Shown: piece after piece, positions 34,851 through 46,569 of the stretch
How the letters are laid out: each line of letters begins with the position of its first letter
Numbering within the stretch: position 1 is the first letter of the stretch
Source: Nepenthes gracilis
Lineage: Eukaryota; Streptophyta; Magnoliopsida; Caryophyllales; Nepenthaceae
Direction of reading: 5' to 3'
Length of the DNA: 64,000 nt
Assembly: GCA_033239525.1 (NCBI GenBank)
Contig: BSYO01000034.1
Span: 4,526,001 to 4,590,000, forward strand
Program-made: the position numbers and the translations under genes
Notes under the pieces: generated by a model
The model's input: only the letters and a program-made list of their open reading frames with translations
Told to the model about the DNA's origin: nothing
Databases searched by the model: none

Positions 34851-36240
34851 GCATCGGACTGCCCAGACGAAGATCTTGACCTCCACGACGAAGCCCTGCT
34901 ACGACAAGCCCAGTCAAGAGAAGCTACCGAAGCGATCCCTCTGAATCCTACCGAACCAAAAAAGTGCGTCCATGTGGCCAGCTCTCTTCTGCCTATCGAA
35001 CGCGATTGGTTAGTCACATTCTTGAAGACAAACTCCGACATGTTTGCCTGAGTTCCTGCGGACATACCCGGAATACTTGCCGAAGTGATCGTCCACAAGT
35101 TGGGCCTCGATTCCGGCCATAAGCCCGTTCGACAAAAGTGTAGGAACCATTCCGTCGAGAAGCTGATTGCCATAAGGGAAGAAGTGAAAAGACTCCTGGA
35201 CGCCGGGTTTATTCGAGAGATCCAATACTGAGAATGATTATCCAATGTCGTGCTGGTAAAAAAGAGCAACAGCAAGTGGTGAATGTGCGTAGACTTCACC
35301 GACGTAAATAAGGCTTGCCCGAAGGACAGCTTTCCTCTCCCCAGGATTGATCAGCTTGTGGACTCTACGTTTGGGCACGAGCTCCTGAGCTTCATGGATG
35401 CCTGCTTCGGTTACAAACAGATCCAGATTCACCCTGAGGACGAGGAGCATACCTCCTTCATGACCGACCAGGAAACATATCGCTATAAGGTCATGCCCTT
35501 CGACCTCAAGAATGCCAGGGCAACCTATCAACGCTTGGTGAACAAGATGTTCGAGACTCAGATCGGGAAGAACGTGGAAGTATACGTCGACGACATGCTC
35601 GTGAAAAGTAAGGTTACCGGCAACCACATCCGCGACCTAGAGGAGACCTTCCAGGATCCTCCAGGCGCACAGGATGAAGCTCAACCTCGCCAAATATGCG
35701 TTCGGATAACCTTAGGAAAGCTCCTAGGCTTCATCGTATCCCAGCCGCGGCATCGAAGCCACCCAAAGAAGATCAAGGCCATCCTCGACTTGAACCCTCT
35801 GCGGACGGTGAAGGAAGTGCAGAATTCACCGGGCGGCTGAAGGCCCTCTCGCGATTCCTCGCTAGGTCCGCAGAGAAGTACTTGCCCTTTTTCAAGGTAC
35901 TTAGTGGCACAAAATCATCAGGATTCTAGTGGACCGAGGAATGTGGTGAAGCGTTTAAAGAGCTAAAAACCTACCTTGCCAAGTCACCTCTCTTGAGCTC
36001 GTCGTGCGCTGGCGAGGACCTGTACCTCTACTTGGCTACGTCAGGAATAGCCCTCAGCTCCGTGTTGGTCAGAGAGCATGAGGGAGCACAGCGGCCAGTA
36101 TACTATATAAGCCGGGTACTGACAAATATAGAGGCCTACTATCCGCATGCCGAAAGAATCGCGTTGACGCTCATTTATTTGGCGGAGAAACTACGGCCCA
36201 CTTCCAAGCACACCAGATCATTGAACTAACGAATCAACCT
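34851..36240 (+). pseudogene. Tat-2 reverse transcriptase and RNase H pseudogene
   Basis: The RT shows 'VDFTDVNKACPKDSFPLP' (about 35289), 'LSFMDACFGYKQIQIHPED', 'VMPFDLKNARATYQRLVNKMF' and YVDD at 35583-35594. TGA stops at about 35049, 35229, 35235 and 35280 sit where Trp or Arg codons are expected. A frameshift follows about 35650, and the RT thumb resumes in another frame. RNase H (about 35940-36225) shows 'DLYLYLATSGIALSSVLV' and 'YYISRVLTNIEAYYPHAE'. Inactive. Confidence 0.9.
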
Positions 36241-36870
36241 CTTAAGTCAATCATGCAGAAACCAAAGACTTCCGGGCGGTTGATCAAATGGGCTGTGGAG
36301 CTAGGAGTGTTCGACGTGGAGTTCCGGCCTCAGCAGACCATCAAGGGTCAGGCCCTAGCGGACTTCATTGTCGAGGCAGCGACCCCCGCTTTGGATGTCC
36401 CTAGCAGCCTACGGAGCATGTAAGACCTTGACGTCCCAGTGTGGACCTTGAGCTTGGACGGATCATCCACCCAAGCAGATAGCGGAGTTGGAGTAGTGTT
36501 GAAGACTCAAGATGACGTGCAGATCACATACTCTGTCACGCTGACCTTCCCAGCTACCAATAATGTGGAAAAGTACAAGGCCCCTTCTCGCAGGACTTTT
36601 CCTGGCCAAGGAATGTTCCACAAAATCATTGGTCGTACATAGCGACTCCGAGCTCGTGGTCAACCAGATCCAAGGAAACTTCGAAGCATCAAACCCACAG
36701 CTCGTGAAGTACCTGGCGAAGGCAAAGACCCTGGTCCAGGGGTTTGACCGCTTCCTGATCAAACACGTCCCTAGGTCCGACAACTGGAAAGCTGATCGCT
36801 TGGCCAGGAACGCAGCTGCGGGATCCCCAGAGCAGTACGCCAGGGAACCGAGGGAGACTCTGGCTGCACT
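36241..36870 (+). pseudogene. Tat-2 second RNase H pseudogene
   Basis: 'WTLSLDGSSTQADSGVGVV' (36439) carries the first Asp. A one-base frameshift near 36580 follows 'FPATNNVEKYKAP', so the second acidic site is disturbed. 'VVHSDSELVVNQIQGNF' and 'NWKADRLARNAA' continue in the next frame. Equivalent to 3610-4143 in Tat-1. The preceding linker reads 'SGRLIKWAVELGVFDVEFRP'. Confidence 0.85.
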
Positions 36871-38139
36871 CAGCATCAACTTCTCGGACCAAGAAGTGCT
36901 GCGGGTCGATGAGGGGGACAACTGGATGACTCCGTATAGAAAGTACCTAACCGACGGAACCCTGTCCGACAACGCCGACGAGGCCAAATGGATCAAAAAG
37001 ACAGTAGGCTGGTACACACTCCTCAGTAGGAGGCTGTACAGGTGTGGATATTCTACTCCCTTCCTGAAATGTCTTACCCCTAAGGAAGCCGAGTACGCTC
37101 TAAGCAAAGTACACCTCGGTGTATGCGGCTTGCACATTGAGGGAAAGAACCTTGCGTTCAAAGTCATGCGACAAGGTCTCTATTAGCCAATCCTAAAGCA
37201 AGATGCCATGGAATTCATCAAAAAGTGTGAGAGCTGCCAAGTCCACGGTTCCGTGACGCATCTACCGCACACAGGGTTGCACAGCCTTCAATTCCCGTGG
37301 CCATTTGCGCAATGGGGGCTCGACATCCTCGGACCGTTACCTTTGGCCTCTGGATAAAGAAAGTCCCTAATTATCAGTATTGACTACTTCACCAAGTGGG
37401 TAGAAGCAGTCCCCCTAGCTCGAATCACTGAGCAGAATGCAATGGGATTCCTCCGTCAAAGCATCATCTGCCTCTTTGGGATTCCCAAGGCCGTGGTGAC
37501 CGACAACAGAACCCAAATCACCAGCAAACGTTTCACAAGGTACTGCACTGATCTGCGCATCAGGCTGGTCTACAAGTCCATGGCGTACCATCAAACTAAC
37601 AGACAGGTTGAAGTCACCAACTGCACGTTGTTACACTGGATGAAGACCAAGATGGAAGATACAGGGGGCTCATGAGTCGAGAAGCTACCTTCCGTACTCT
37701 GGTCATATCGGATGACCCCACGGGAACCAATGAGAGAGACATCCTTCAGCCTCTGTTACGGGACTGTGGCTGTAGTTCTCGTTGAAGTGGGATTACCCTC
37801 CCTACGGGTCAAATGTTTCGATCTAACCACCAACTCACAGAGACTTCGGGAAAGCCTTGACCTATTTCCAAAAGTTTGGGACACAACCCGCCTGCAGACC
37901 GCGGCCTATCAACAGCGAGTCATGTGGTACTACAACAAGAGTTTAAAACTCGCCCACTTGAGTTTGGGGATCTGGTCCTCCGGAGCGTAGAGGCGGCGAA
38001 AAAAGTCGCAAACAGGAACAAACTCTCCCCTGAGTGGGAAAGCTCATTCCTCGTCTCCACAATCCTCGGGAGCGGAGCGTACAAGTTATGCGCCCAGAAT
38101 GATAAACTGGTCCCCCGACCCGGAATGCCACCAACCTAA
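36871..38139 (+). pseudogene. Tat-2 integrase pseudogene
   Basis: The zinc-binding region includes 'KKCESCQVHG' (about 37220). The core keeps Asp in 'GLDILGPLP', Asp in 'VTDNRTQI' and Glu in 'RQVEVTN'. Both flanking Gly-to-Arg changes fit G-to-A transitions. 'SLCYGTVAVVLVEVGLPSLR' and 'MWYYNKSLK' follow. After a frameshift near 37950 the C-terminus reads 'NKLSPEWESSFLVSTILG'. TAG at 37184 and TAA at 37354 interrupt. Confidence 0.9.
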
Positions 38140-39481
38140 GGAAATACTACCAGTTACGCAATGACGGTCCAGGTAAGGCACGCACACGTATCCTGAAGAG
38201 TGCTTGTACATACATCAAGTTTTCGCTCAATAAAATTAATTATTCCTATTAGCGTGCATTTTTCATTCATGTGAAGTGTTAGCATGCATAGCATTCCAAA
38301 AAAAACACGACCTAGACTGCCCCTAAGTCAGGAGGATCACGTCCGTTCGTAAAACAAGGCCTTGGCCCTGCGCCAAGCGGCCCATCAGCAGTCTCGTTCA
38401 TGTCTCGACCGCATGAAGAAGGGTGCAACACGTAAGGGAAAGCAATCAGTAAAGGAAACCATGCGGTACAAGATGGAAGAACGAAGACAAAGGGACTATT
38501 TCTTTTATTAATGAAGACTTTTCTTATAAAGTACAAGATTTATGGCAACAAAGGTATAAGAAAAGAGAAGAAGATACGGCACGGGGCCCAGGCCCCACAG
38601 TGATTGCCCCAAATGCCCGAGTGAACTTGGGGAACGTGATCTATATGATATCACCATGGCCTCGACACCACTTCCCCAGCAAGCCACAAGGGAAAATTGC
38701 GCGTTGGCCTGCCCACGATGGAAGTGATCCCGGTGTCATCCATTGAGGCAAAACCAGCGCCCAGCTCAGGAGCCTCCGGGAGGGACTAAAAGGGAAAACC
38801 CTACAATTTCCTCACCGAGACTCCCCTCTCTGCCTCCTTTATGGCCCGTGTACGAACCAAGTGAAGTGGAGACCGCGAGCGACGCACTTCACTGGTGAGA
38901 GGCAACCCCGTGAAAGTTCCGCCGCGATCCCACAACGCTATGGACGAGTCATATCGTGGAGGGGAGGCACTTGACGACAGTGGAGTGGCCGAGCCACCCT
39001 CATTAACATGAGGAATCGACCACAGCGCGAGTGTGAAGGCAGTCTTCTCCGAGAGTTTTAGATCTCTGGCTAGTCCACCCAACTCCTTCGTGGATCCTCA
39101 CTAAAGGTGGAGCAAGCCAGTACCTTCGCATTGTCCCCTCGAAGAAATGCCAAAGGATGCACCACACTCGCTAAGAAGCCCTCCTATTTATGGGCGAAAC
39201 AGGCACCCTTCTCATGCTCGATAAGGCATGCCTCTCGGCGGACATTTTTCATGGAATAAGAAAAGCCCTCAAATCAGACGCAACCCCAGGCGTGCAAATC
39301 CTCCCAATTCAGGCACCGAATCACTGCAGTGTTAGAAAGACCTGCGTATATGCCTAGGGAAGGCGCAAGCCTAGAAGACAACAAGTGTTGGAGCATCTTG
39401 AGGGAAGTCGGCGGACCGCAGATTGGACCCATGGGACATGCCAGGCCCCGACCACTGGTCAGCCCAGGCATGTGGGGCTAG
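38140..39481 (+). other. Tat-2 3' spacer and polypurine tract
   Basis: Non-coding in the element sense. Minus-strand open frames (38312-38536, 38801-39082) do not resemble the antisense protein of Tat-1. A gcatgtggggctag polypurine tract ends at 39481 next to the LTR. Confidence 0.6.
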
Positions 39482-40336
39482 TGTTGGGTCCAAGGCTAAA
39501 GCCCAAGAAGATCTAGAGCCCAGCCCAACTACGCGGGATACCAACGTGGCGGCCCACCATCAGCAGCTAGTGAGCACCTCCTACAGCTCATTAATGCGGC
39601 TGCTAGAAAATGGTAAAATGGCAAGAGAAACCAGCAAATGGAGAAGCGGTCAACGCTACTAGTAGCGACTCAGGCGGCCGCCCACTGGCGACCAGCCAAT
39701 CCCAGCTCAAGGGGAGACCAGGCATGGCCGGCAACACCCAGTAGTATGCCTGCCACTGTAAAACGACAACTGATACGCCGACAATCACCGATAGCGATCA
39801 GTGGCCAACGGACCCTAGCGACAGGAGTTCTCACATCCAAAATTCCATGTCAGGGGGCCTATAAAATCCCTCTTCTTCAACAAAGAGGGGGGATAGGATC
39901 CAAAATAATTGACTCAGCGTCGCAAGCCTCAAGCTTTACCAACTAACCTCCGGATCCAAACTCCTAAGCCTACTCAGGCAACAGAAAGTCAGCCACCTGC
40001 AGCAGTGCACCTAGGGAGCCAGGCCTCCCACCATTCGCTCATTATTCTCTCTCACATAAACAAACACGCACCATCAATGCATTTTTAGCATACTTTCGCA
40101 CACCTCTTAGCGTGCGCCCCATTTATGTTTATTGCGAAAATTTGCTGACTTGAGCGTCGGAGTTGCCTTGGTAGGAGAAATCCCACCAAACCTCTGACCT
40201 CTTATTTATTGATTGTGTTGTGCAAGCCCCAGGTTAACAGAGACGGAGACCGAACCCTTCCACGTACACTTTAGAATAGCTAGAAATTCGAAGGCTCCCT
40301 AATCCGTACGACAATCGAGGATTTGGGACGCAACAA
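39482..40336 (+). repeat. Tat-2 3' LTR (855 bp)
   Basis: Starts TGTTGGGTCCAAGGC after the polypurine tract and ends GACGCAACA. TATAAAA at 39860-39866. The U5 landmark 'gagcgtcggagttg' is shared with the Tat-1 LTR. The right flank, attagtaagacat, belongs to CNL upstream sequence. Confidence 0.9.
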
Positions 40337-40680
40337 TTAGTAAGACATCATTTAAACACTTTTAAAGTACTTTTTTATAATATAATTTCTCAACTATTAA
40401 TTTATCAGAATACTTACCTATGTATAGATATGTTAATGGGTGTTATGTTATTAAAAATGTCATAAAAATAGCTAAAAGAGTATATTTTAAAGACTTTGCA
40501 TGTATAAACTAAAGTGAGTTGTTCCAATCGGTGGATAACCATGCTTCCTCCACTACCAATGCTGTAGTCACCAATGAATAGAAAAAGCATCAGATAGTTG
40601 AAGGATAAATTAGTATGCAGAGAATCCTTCACCACAACTAAAGTCAAGATCTAAACATGGACTGATTAAATATTGGTAAA
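40337..40680 (+). pseudogene. CNL-3: leader-only ghost of a CNL locus
   Basis: From 40337 the sequence resembles block G (compare 27355-27440). From about 40420 it resembles the CNL leader: 'tagatatgttaatgggtgtt', 'aagtgagttgttccaatcgg', and 'aatgaatagaaaaagcatca'. It fades after 'aacatggactgattaaat' at about 40670. No CC, NB-ARC or LRR codons follow. There is no copia LTR at the intron site, unlike CNL-1 and CNL-2. Confidence 0.75.
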
Positions 40681-41110
40681 TTAGACACTTTTTTAAATTT
40701 TAAAACTCATAAAAAGGAAAAAAAAAGTCTCACAATCATCTATTTTTTGGATACCTCTTATCGTGTTTTCTAGTCAAGATTTTGATTATCCGGTTAAACT
40801 TGACCTAAGACAAATTGCCTGTCCTTTGAATACTTGACGTATATTTATAATTTATTTATATATTTACTCACTTGTCCAAAAAATAAATAAATAGATACAA
40901 AGAATTAGAATTTATCTTTTTACAAAATAAAATAATAATTTCAATGGAACCCATTAATAACACTTATTTCCTATTTGGGAAAGAGAAATAGTACTACTCT
41001 TAAAAATTTACATTCATCAAAAATATAATATTTAAAATAATAGATATAAAAAAGTAGAAATTATTTTTTCCCTTTACTGGTCAAACAACCCTCAACCTAT
41101 TCTCAACCGA
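40681..41110. other. Unassigned AT-rich spacer
   Basis: No gene, repeat partner or structure recognised between the CNL-3 leader and block D3. Confidence 0.5.
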
Positions 41111-43226
41111 TACTCGCACGAATTTTACTAGGCTTCTTTGTCTAAGCATGTTATATGTAAGCATTGCGCGTCCTCTAAATGATTTATCCATTGATTATAG
41201 CAATTACAAAAAAGCAACCTAAGATCTACCAGTAAAATCAGTTATCAACCAAATCTTTTGGGACGAATGTGAAGTTATTCTGTAGCTTTGGTGTCGTGTG
41301 CTTGGAAAGGAGAAGCCGTTGTCCCCTTTATTATTCATCAAGAAATGATAAAATTATGACTGCTCCTGAATGGACAGTCGACGGTGCCACAATATTATAG
41401 CAGCTAATGACCAATCCCTCCAATATAAGGGATACAAGGTTTTGTAGGACTGACTGAAGGTAGTGGTGCCCCTAAACCAGACCTCTTGGAGCACATGTAG
41501 ATTTCTGTGTTTGGAGCTGAAAAAGCTCTTTTGGGTAGGAACATTGATTTAGAAATTCTATAGGTCTTCTGGCCGGTGTGGTAATGTCATTGGTAAAGTG
41601 CCCCGATATAACTTAATGTTATTTAACCGGTAGGAAGATCTCTTAATGCCTTCTTTTTCTTTTATAAGAGTTATTTAATAAACACTTGCAATGGCATGAA
41701 GAAATAGGAGAAAACAAGAATATTTGAAAAAAGCAGAAACAATGAAGGGCGTATGGAGTAATATTTGGCCATTATTTACATTTTTTTTTTTTGAAAGGAC
41801 ATAGACGTAAGTTGAATCCTTTCAAGAAAAAAAACTTTCTAAGAAATAACTAACACACTTTATAAGCTTTACAAATATATACAGTCCTAATTCAAAGGAA
41901 AAGGATTGTGTCGTCTCAATTGGATGATGGATACTGAACATCTAGAGTTGATCGCTAATTATTATTTATATAATAATCATATTTAAAAAGAACCACATAT
42001 TAAAATCAAGTGATCTTGTACTATTATATTTATTTATTTAAAAACTTTTAATTAATCTTATTAAAAGTAAACTTATATTCAATTAGGCTTATCATTGGAA
42101 ATTGATTATGAATCTAATGACCGTGGGGAAACCATCTTAATCAAATTTATTGCAGTGGAGAAAGTCTCAATCCAAGACAGATGAATAAGATAACAGACTC
42201 ATTGGAAGGGAACTTTTAGTCCCAAAATGCATAAACTTTTCAACCCCTTGATAATTTTTGAGAGGCAATATAAATATCAAAATTCAATATACGGAAAACA
42301 AATTTAGATCTAGATGATATGTATAATACTAATATTAATATTAACACAATAGCATAAAAATTAAAGCAATAATAAATAATAAGAAAGATATAATTTTTGG
42401 TTACGAAGAGAAAAATCGATAACCGCGACTATTGATAAAAACCCTCTGGGTTTCAACGGTGAGGGAAGACGTCCACTATGAAAATCAACTTACAAACCAG
42501 GTGATAACGACACGTTAACCTAACCGATTTATTCCTGTCTCGTGATCCCTATCAAGGAACTCAATAGATTTACCCGCGATAATAGAACCGAATGACTTCC
42601 GATCTTCACGTCAATCTTCCCTTACTAACTACTAGAAATTCCAAACTCCACCGGAACCTCTTCTTCACACTACCAACGTTACCAATAAAGGTAGATGGGT
42701 ATGTAAGGTTGTAAACGGTAAGGTGAATGTGGTGAGAAAACCGTAACACAAGAGCACAATAATATAATGGAGGTTTTCTCAATTTGAGTAAATATTAAAG
42801 TAGTAGATGCTTGTTTTCTCTCAAAGGAGGCGCACAAAAAGTATTGGCCAGACGTAGGGCAACAAAAAGAAGGAAGAAATATATAGCGAAACTTGAAAAT
42901 GACGTTTAAAAAAATAACCGTTGCGGCAACGCTCGAGCACGGATCGAGCGCGCGTCGAGGGTTTCAAGGGAACAACGCATAGGCGCTTGAGTGAGAAGGC
43001 GGCGAAGCTTCGGGCGCGAAGTTATTGGAATTTAGGTTCGAGCAAACGGTGAGCGCACGGTAGGCCCGAGGCTATTGGAATTTTAGCTTGAGTGGATGGC
43101 GAGCTCACGGCAGGCACGAGGCTGCTGGAATTTGGGGTCGTGCAAGGAGTAGGCGAACAGCAGGCGCAGGACACCAAAAACGGACAGCCATAGAAATAAG
43201 TTGATGTAGCACTTCAATGAACATTA
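41111..43226 (+). repeat. Block D copy 3 (with kinase-like fragment)
   Basis: Homologous to 16198-18340, including the kinase-like frame at about 41260-41450 and the 50-bp minisatellite. It lies downstream of the CNL-3 ghost, just as D1 lies downstream of CNL-1, which suggests D is the natural 3' neighbour of an ancestral CNL unit. Confidence 0.85.
43017..43175 (+). repeat. 50-bp minisatellite in block D3 (about 3 units)
   Basis: The 'ttggaattt' cores fall at 43024, 43074 and 43124, an exact 50-bp step. Units contain 'gatggcgagctcacggcagg'. The D1 copy at 18095-18270 is similar but less regular. Confidence 0.85.
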
Positions 43227-43440
43227 ATAAAAAAAATAATGTTCGGTGGTATCTGAACCCTTATTTCTCTTATGTTTTTGTATTTATGTTTATTTTTTTA
43301 TTTTATCTGGTTTTGTCACGGAATTACCAAAGGAGGAGATTGTTAGGGTCATTTTAGTGTTGGCATATTCCGTAACTATATTTGGTCATGTGTCGCTATT
43401 AGTTATCTATGCATACATTGATGGATGGCTGGGATGAGAT
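43227..43440 (+). mobile_element. Possible copia 3' junction relic (polypurine tract and LTR start)
   Basis: 'tttgtcacggaattac', then caaaggaggagat and TGTTAGGGTCA at about 43344, resembles the polypurine tract and LTR start of copia elements. The LTR body and the right end cannot be defined. Confidence 0.35.
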
Positions 43441-44864
43441 TCGTCATCAATGGTTCAGATGCTGCTATGCATCTTGCTTTCCGAATAGTCTCTTCAACAA
43501 TTTTTTTTTAATTGAACGACTCAGATTACTTTATCATTTAGAATTTAAGATCTAACACATACCTATCGTAAAATAGAGGATCCTGCTACGTAAAGTGAAT
43601 ACTCGCTTCCTACATACCCGAAAAGCCTTCCTCACTATCATCAAACTCTTACCCAGTGTGTCCCTTTTCCTACCCTTATTAGACTGATACAATTTTGCCC
43701 ATTTTATTGCTATTTTCTCCCTGTAGCCTTCGTCATTTCTTTATACTTATTTCTTTACAACCTTTCATTGCCATTCATGCCCATTACACTTTCAATGAAA
43801 CGTTGCCAGTGGACCAAACTTAAAATGTCATTAGCCAAGCATTTTGAGCCTCCCATCGTGAGAATCGTGATAGCTTTAGTAGGATATGTAACTTTGCATA
43901 GGGCCGATGAGAGGCGTTGCCACAAGGTCGACCTTGCTGGGCTCCCGGGTTAGGCCTCTCACTCTAGCAAGGCTGCTCGTGAGTGGAGGGCCAAACACAC
44001 TGGAAGGGATTGACCTTCCTGAGCTCCCAAATCAGGCCTCTGGTTCTCGCGAGGCCGCTCGTTAGTAGAAGGATGAAAACTCTAGAAGCTCTCCCTAGGT
44101 CAAGCCTCTCGCCCCAGTGAGGAAGTGACGGGATACCTATCAATGCCATAGGAGTCTTCTTTATAGGTGGAAGGTTGCCGATTGCCTCGGGAATAGTGAA
44201 GATGTCATCACTCTTGGCTTTTACCTGCACTCCAGGATTGGCTCAGTCTCTCTTTCGGCTGTGGGCCCATCACTTGGATCCCTGCGAATGGCGAGGTCAT
44301 TAAGTGGATGAGTTTTTACCTCGGCGAGAGGTCTCCTCCTTTGGCATCTCCTTTTGGGTGCTGACGATTGTGCATGGGAGGAAGGAGCCCCCAGCCGTTG
44401 TCCATCTAGGTGGGATCATAGGTCCTGGAGCAGTTTAAGTCGATGTTCTGTTGGGCAATGAACGTGTGCTCGTCAAAGGCAGGTTGCACATCGCCATGAC
44501 TATTTAGGGGGTCGTTGCCATGAGAGGTAATATCTCTGGCCGACGTGCTGGCTGGAGCACGAGCATTAATTGTGATTGTTTCGTTAATGTGCGGTGGCAA
44601 ACTTTTCAGTAGTTTTTCACAAATAACGCCAATGATGTATCCTTAAATTCGAGTTATTGTTTGGATTACGGAGCCACTTGATCTTTTTCGATTGGTTGAA
44701 TTGAAGTAGATACGGTATCTATCTCTAACAATTTAAATCCTACGTAACACAACAAATAAATAGGAGATCAGGAAAATAATGGGACTTGATCTCCGATTTA
44801 TCATTTGATATTCAAATCAAAAATCTTTCTCCACTGGATAGAAAGACAATAGGAAAATAGGTAT
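43441..44864. other. Gene-less stretch with a short degenerate tandem repeat
   Basis: No gene supported. Around 43928-44105 two units about 81 bp apart share 'gaccttsctgrgctccc' and 'aggcctctsryttctcg'. The remainder is unassigned. Confidence 0.4.
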
Positions 44865-46138
44865 GTATAAATGCATGTTTTTGGGGATTGAGTGCTTGAA
44901 TGCACACGGTTGAGAAACGACTTGGAGATGGAGAACTGAGTTTCGATGAGAGCACTCAACCAGGAAGTAGCTTATAGGGATGGAGGACTAAGCTCTACTA
45001 AATGCACTCAGCCAGGGAGCGGCTTTCGGATATGAAGGATTGGGTTTCAGACAATACGCTCGGTTGGGAGCGACTTGTTGCAGGATGTGCTCTTGGGAGA
45101 GCGGCAATCTAGAGGAGCAATGAATTCTTGGGCAACGATAATAGAGAGAGGAAACACCCATTGAACTCCTTTTCGACTACCAACAAGGGGGCTCCCTATG
45201 CCTTGCTGCACGAATCATCCTCACCGTGCTAGCAGTGTGAGAGTTTTGAGCAGTCGTGGTGCCTACATAGTCGTGAGCCTGGATCGAAGGGTTATTTCGA
45301 ATGTTAGGGGTGCTCCTGCTCTACTGGGGTAATCCTTCGAGCTAAATGAAGAAATGCGAGTATGAGCATGCTCTGTCGATTTCTTTCCTTTTTGCTCTGT
45401 TTTCTCCTCTCTGTTGGTTCTACTTTCACGAATCCTCCCCTTATCCATGTGGAGTGAAGGGCATATGTATAGAGTGAGAGCCAATTTTGTTGCCTTGGGG
45501 CTCACAACTCCGCCCTCCATGGAAGGCCGACAGTGATGCTTAATTATCGGAGGTTTGTGCAATCGACGGTATCTTTCCTGCGACAATTGCTGAACTTTTC
45601 CTGTGGTTACTTGCTGATTGGGGGCATGTGGCGTTGATTGTCAGTTGATGAGCTAGAGGAGTGCTTTGCACGGTAATTGGCTACGATTGCTGTAACAAAC
45701 TGATGGTAACCGTCTACTGATATTGCTTTTATGATCGCTAGAAAACCACACGCTAGCAAGGGCACATGGGCATGTCTATTGAGTTAGAGTCACCAAGTTG
45801 TACTCATAGGCCCGCTTGGTTCCCATCTCCATCAGCTCATTGTGCGCTAGGCTATCCAGAGCCATACCGTCAAGGCCTTGGGTTTTGTGAAATTTTGCTC
45901 GGCTTTTACTTCATGGCATGTCTTCTACCAAGCCAAATTCTTGGGCCGACTCGTAAAATTATCGGACCTATCACATTCAATATTTCATTTTTTTGCCATT
46001 CAAGTCCGCTGCATCTAATTTGTAAGGAATTTTGTTTTCATATTCACTTTTCATTCCCATGGGTGATTATCAATGACGTTCTTGAGGTTAAGTAAATCTA
46101 TTTTAATTCTATTGTTTAGTAATTTACAGTGACTTTTT
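44865..46138 (+). repeat. Block E copy 3 plus start of block F
   Basis: Matches 24628-25680 and then the first about 160 bp of F. F homology is cut at 46138, inside 'gtgactttttga', by the chimeric element, and resumes at about 50177 (equivalent of 25936), with about 75 bp of F missing. No gene in this block. Confidence 0.8.
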
Positions 46139-46535
46139 GATGCGTGCACCGTTGATGAAGGTCACGCCGGAAGAACAGCGGGGATGAAAACCAGTGGAGT
46201 GAACCGGGAAGGGGAGTCCGGCAGAGGAGGACTCAGGGGAAAAGGGGAATTGTCGAGGGAGAGAGAGAGAGAAAGGGAAAAGGGAAAAGGAAGAGGGAGG
46301 TGCAGAGTGACAGAGTCAGGGAGGAAAAAGAGAGAGAGAGTGGAAAACGGGAAAATATTCTCTACTCATTATACTGCTGTCAGCACATTATATAGGGAAA
46401 TTGGGTAATGGGGAGAACGGGAAACCCTCCACGGGGCCGTAACAACTTAAACAAACAGTAAGCATATGACAGTAAATGGGAACAGAGAACAGAGAACGGG
46501 GAAAAAGAAACGGGATGCTATTAGGCCCGTAATAC
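46139..46535 (-). repeat. 3' LTR-like end of the chimeric element
   Basis: On the minus strand it follows a G-rich tract (gatggatggggtag) and includes TATATAATGTGC near 46385-46397, a CT-rich leader, and an end reading CGGTGCACGCA. The plus strand starts tgcgtgcaccg. The matching 5' LTR was not found within the insert. Confidence 0.5.
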
Positions 46536-46569
46536 TACCCCATCCATCAAAAGAACCTTGTCCTCAAGG

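Larger units (their letters stand above)
33813..40336 (+). mobile_element. Tat-2: 5'-truncated Ty3/gypsy Tat-lineage retrotransposon
   Basis: Contains end of gag, protease, RT, RNase H, second RNase H, integrase, 3' spacer, polypurine tract and a 3' LTR, all on the plus strand. The 5' LTR, PBS and most of gag are missing: CNL-2 LRR sequence passes into gag codons at about 33805-33817, where both share 'ccaaggagg'-like bases. Compared with Tat-1 it lacks the antisense gene and the 46-bp array. In-frame stops and frameshifts mark it as dead, but it looks younger than Tat-1. Confidence 0.92.

Noticed and set aside
34826..35299. Minus-strand open frame of 157 codons
   Set aside because: Antisense shadow of the Tat-2 protease-RT coding region.
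36463..37167. Long minus-strand open frame of 234 codons
   Set aside because: It lies opposite the second RNase H and integrase codons of Tat-2, shows no recognisable domain, and is explained by codon bias of the sense strand.
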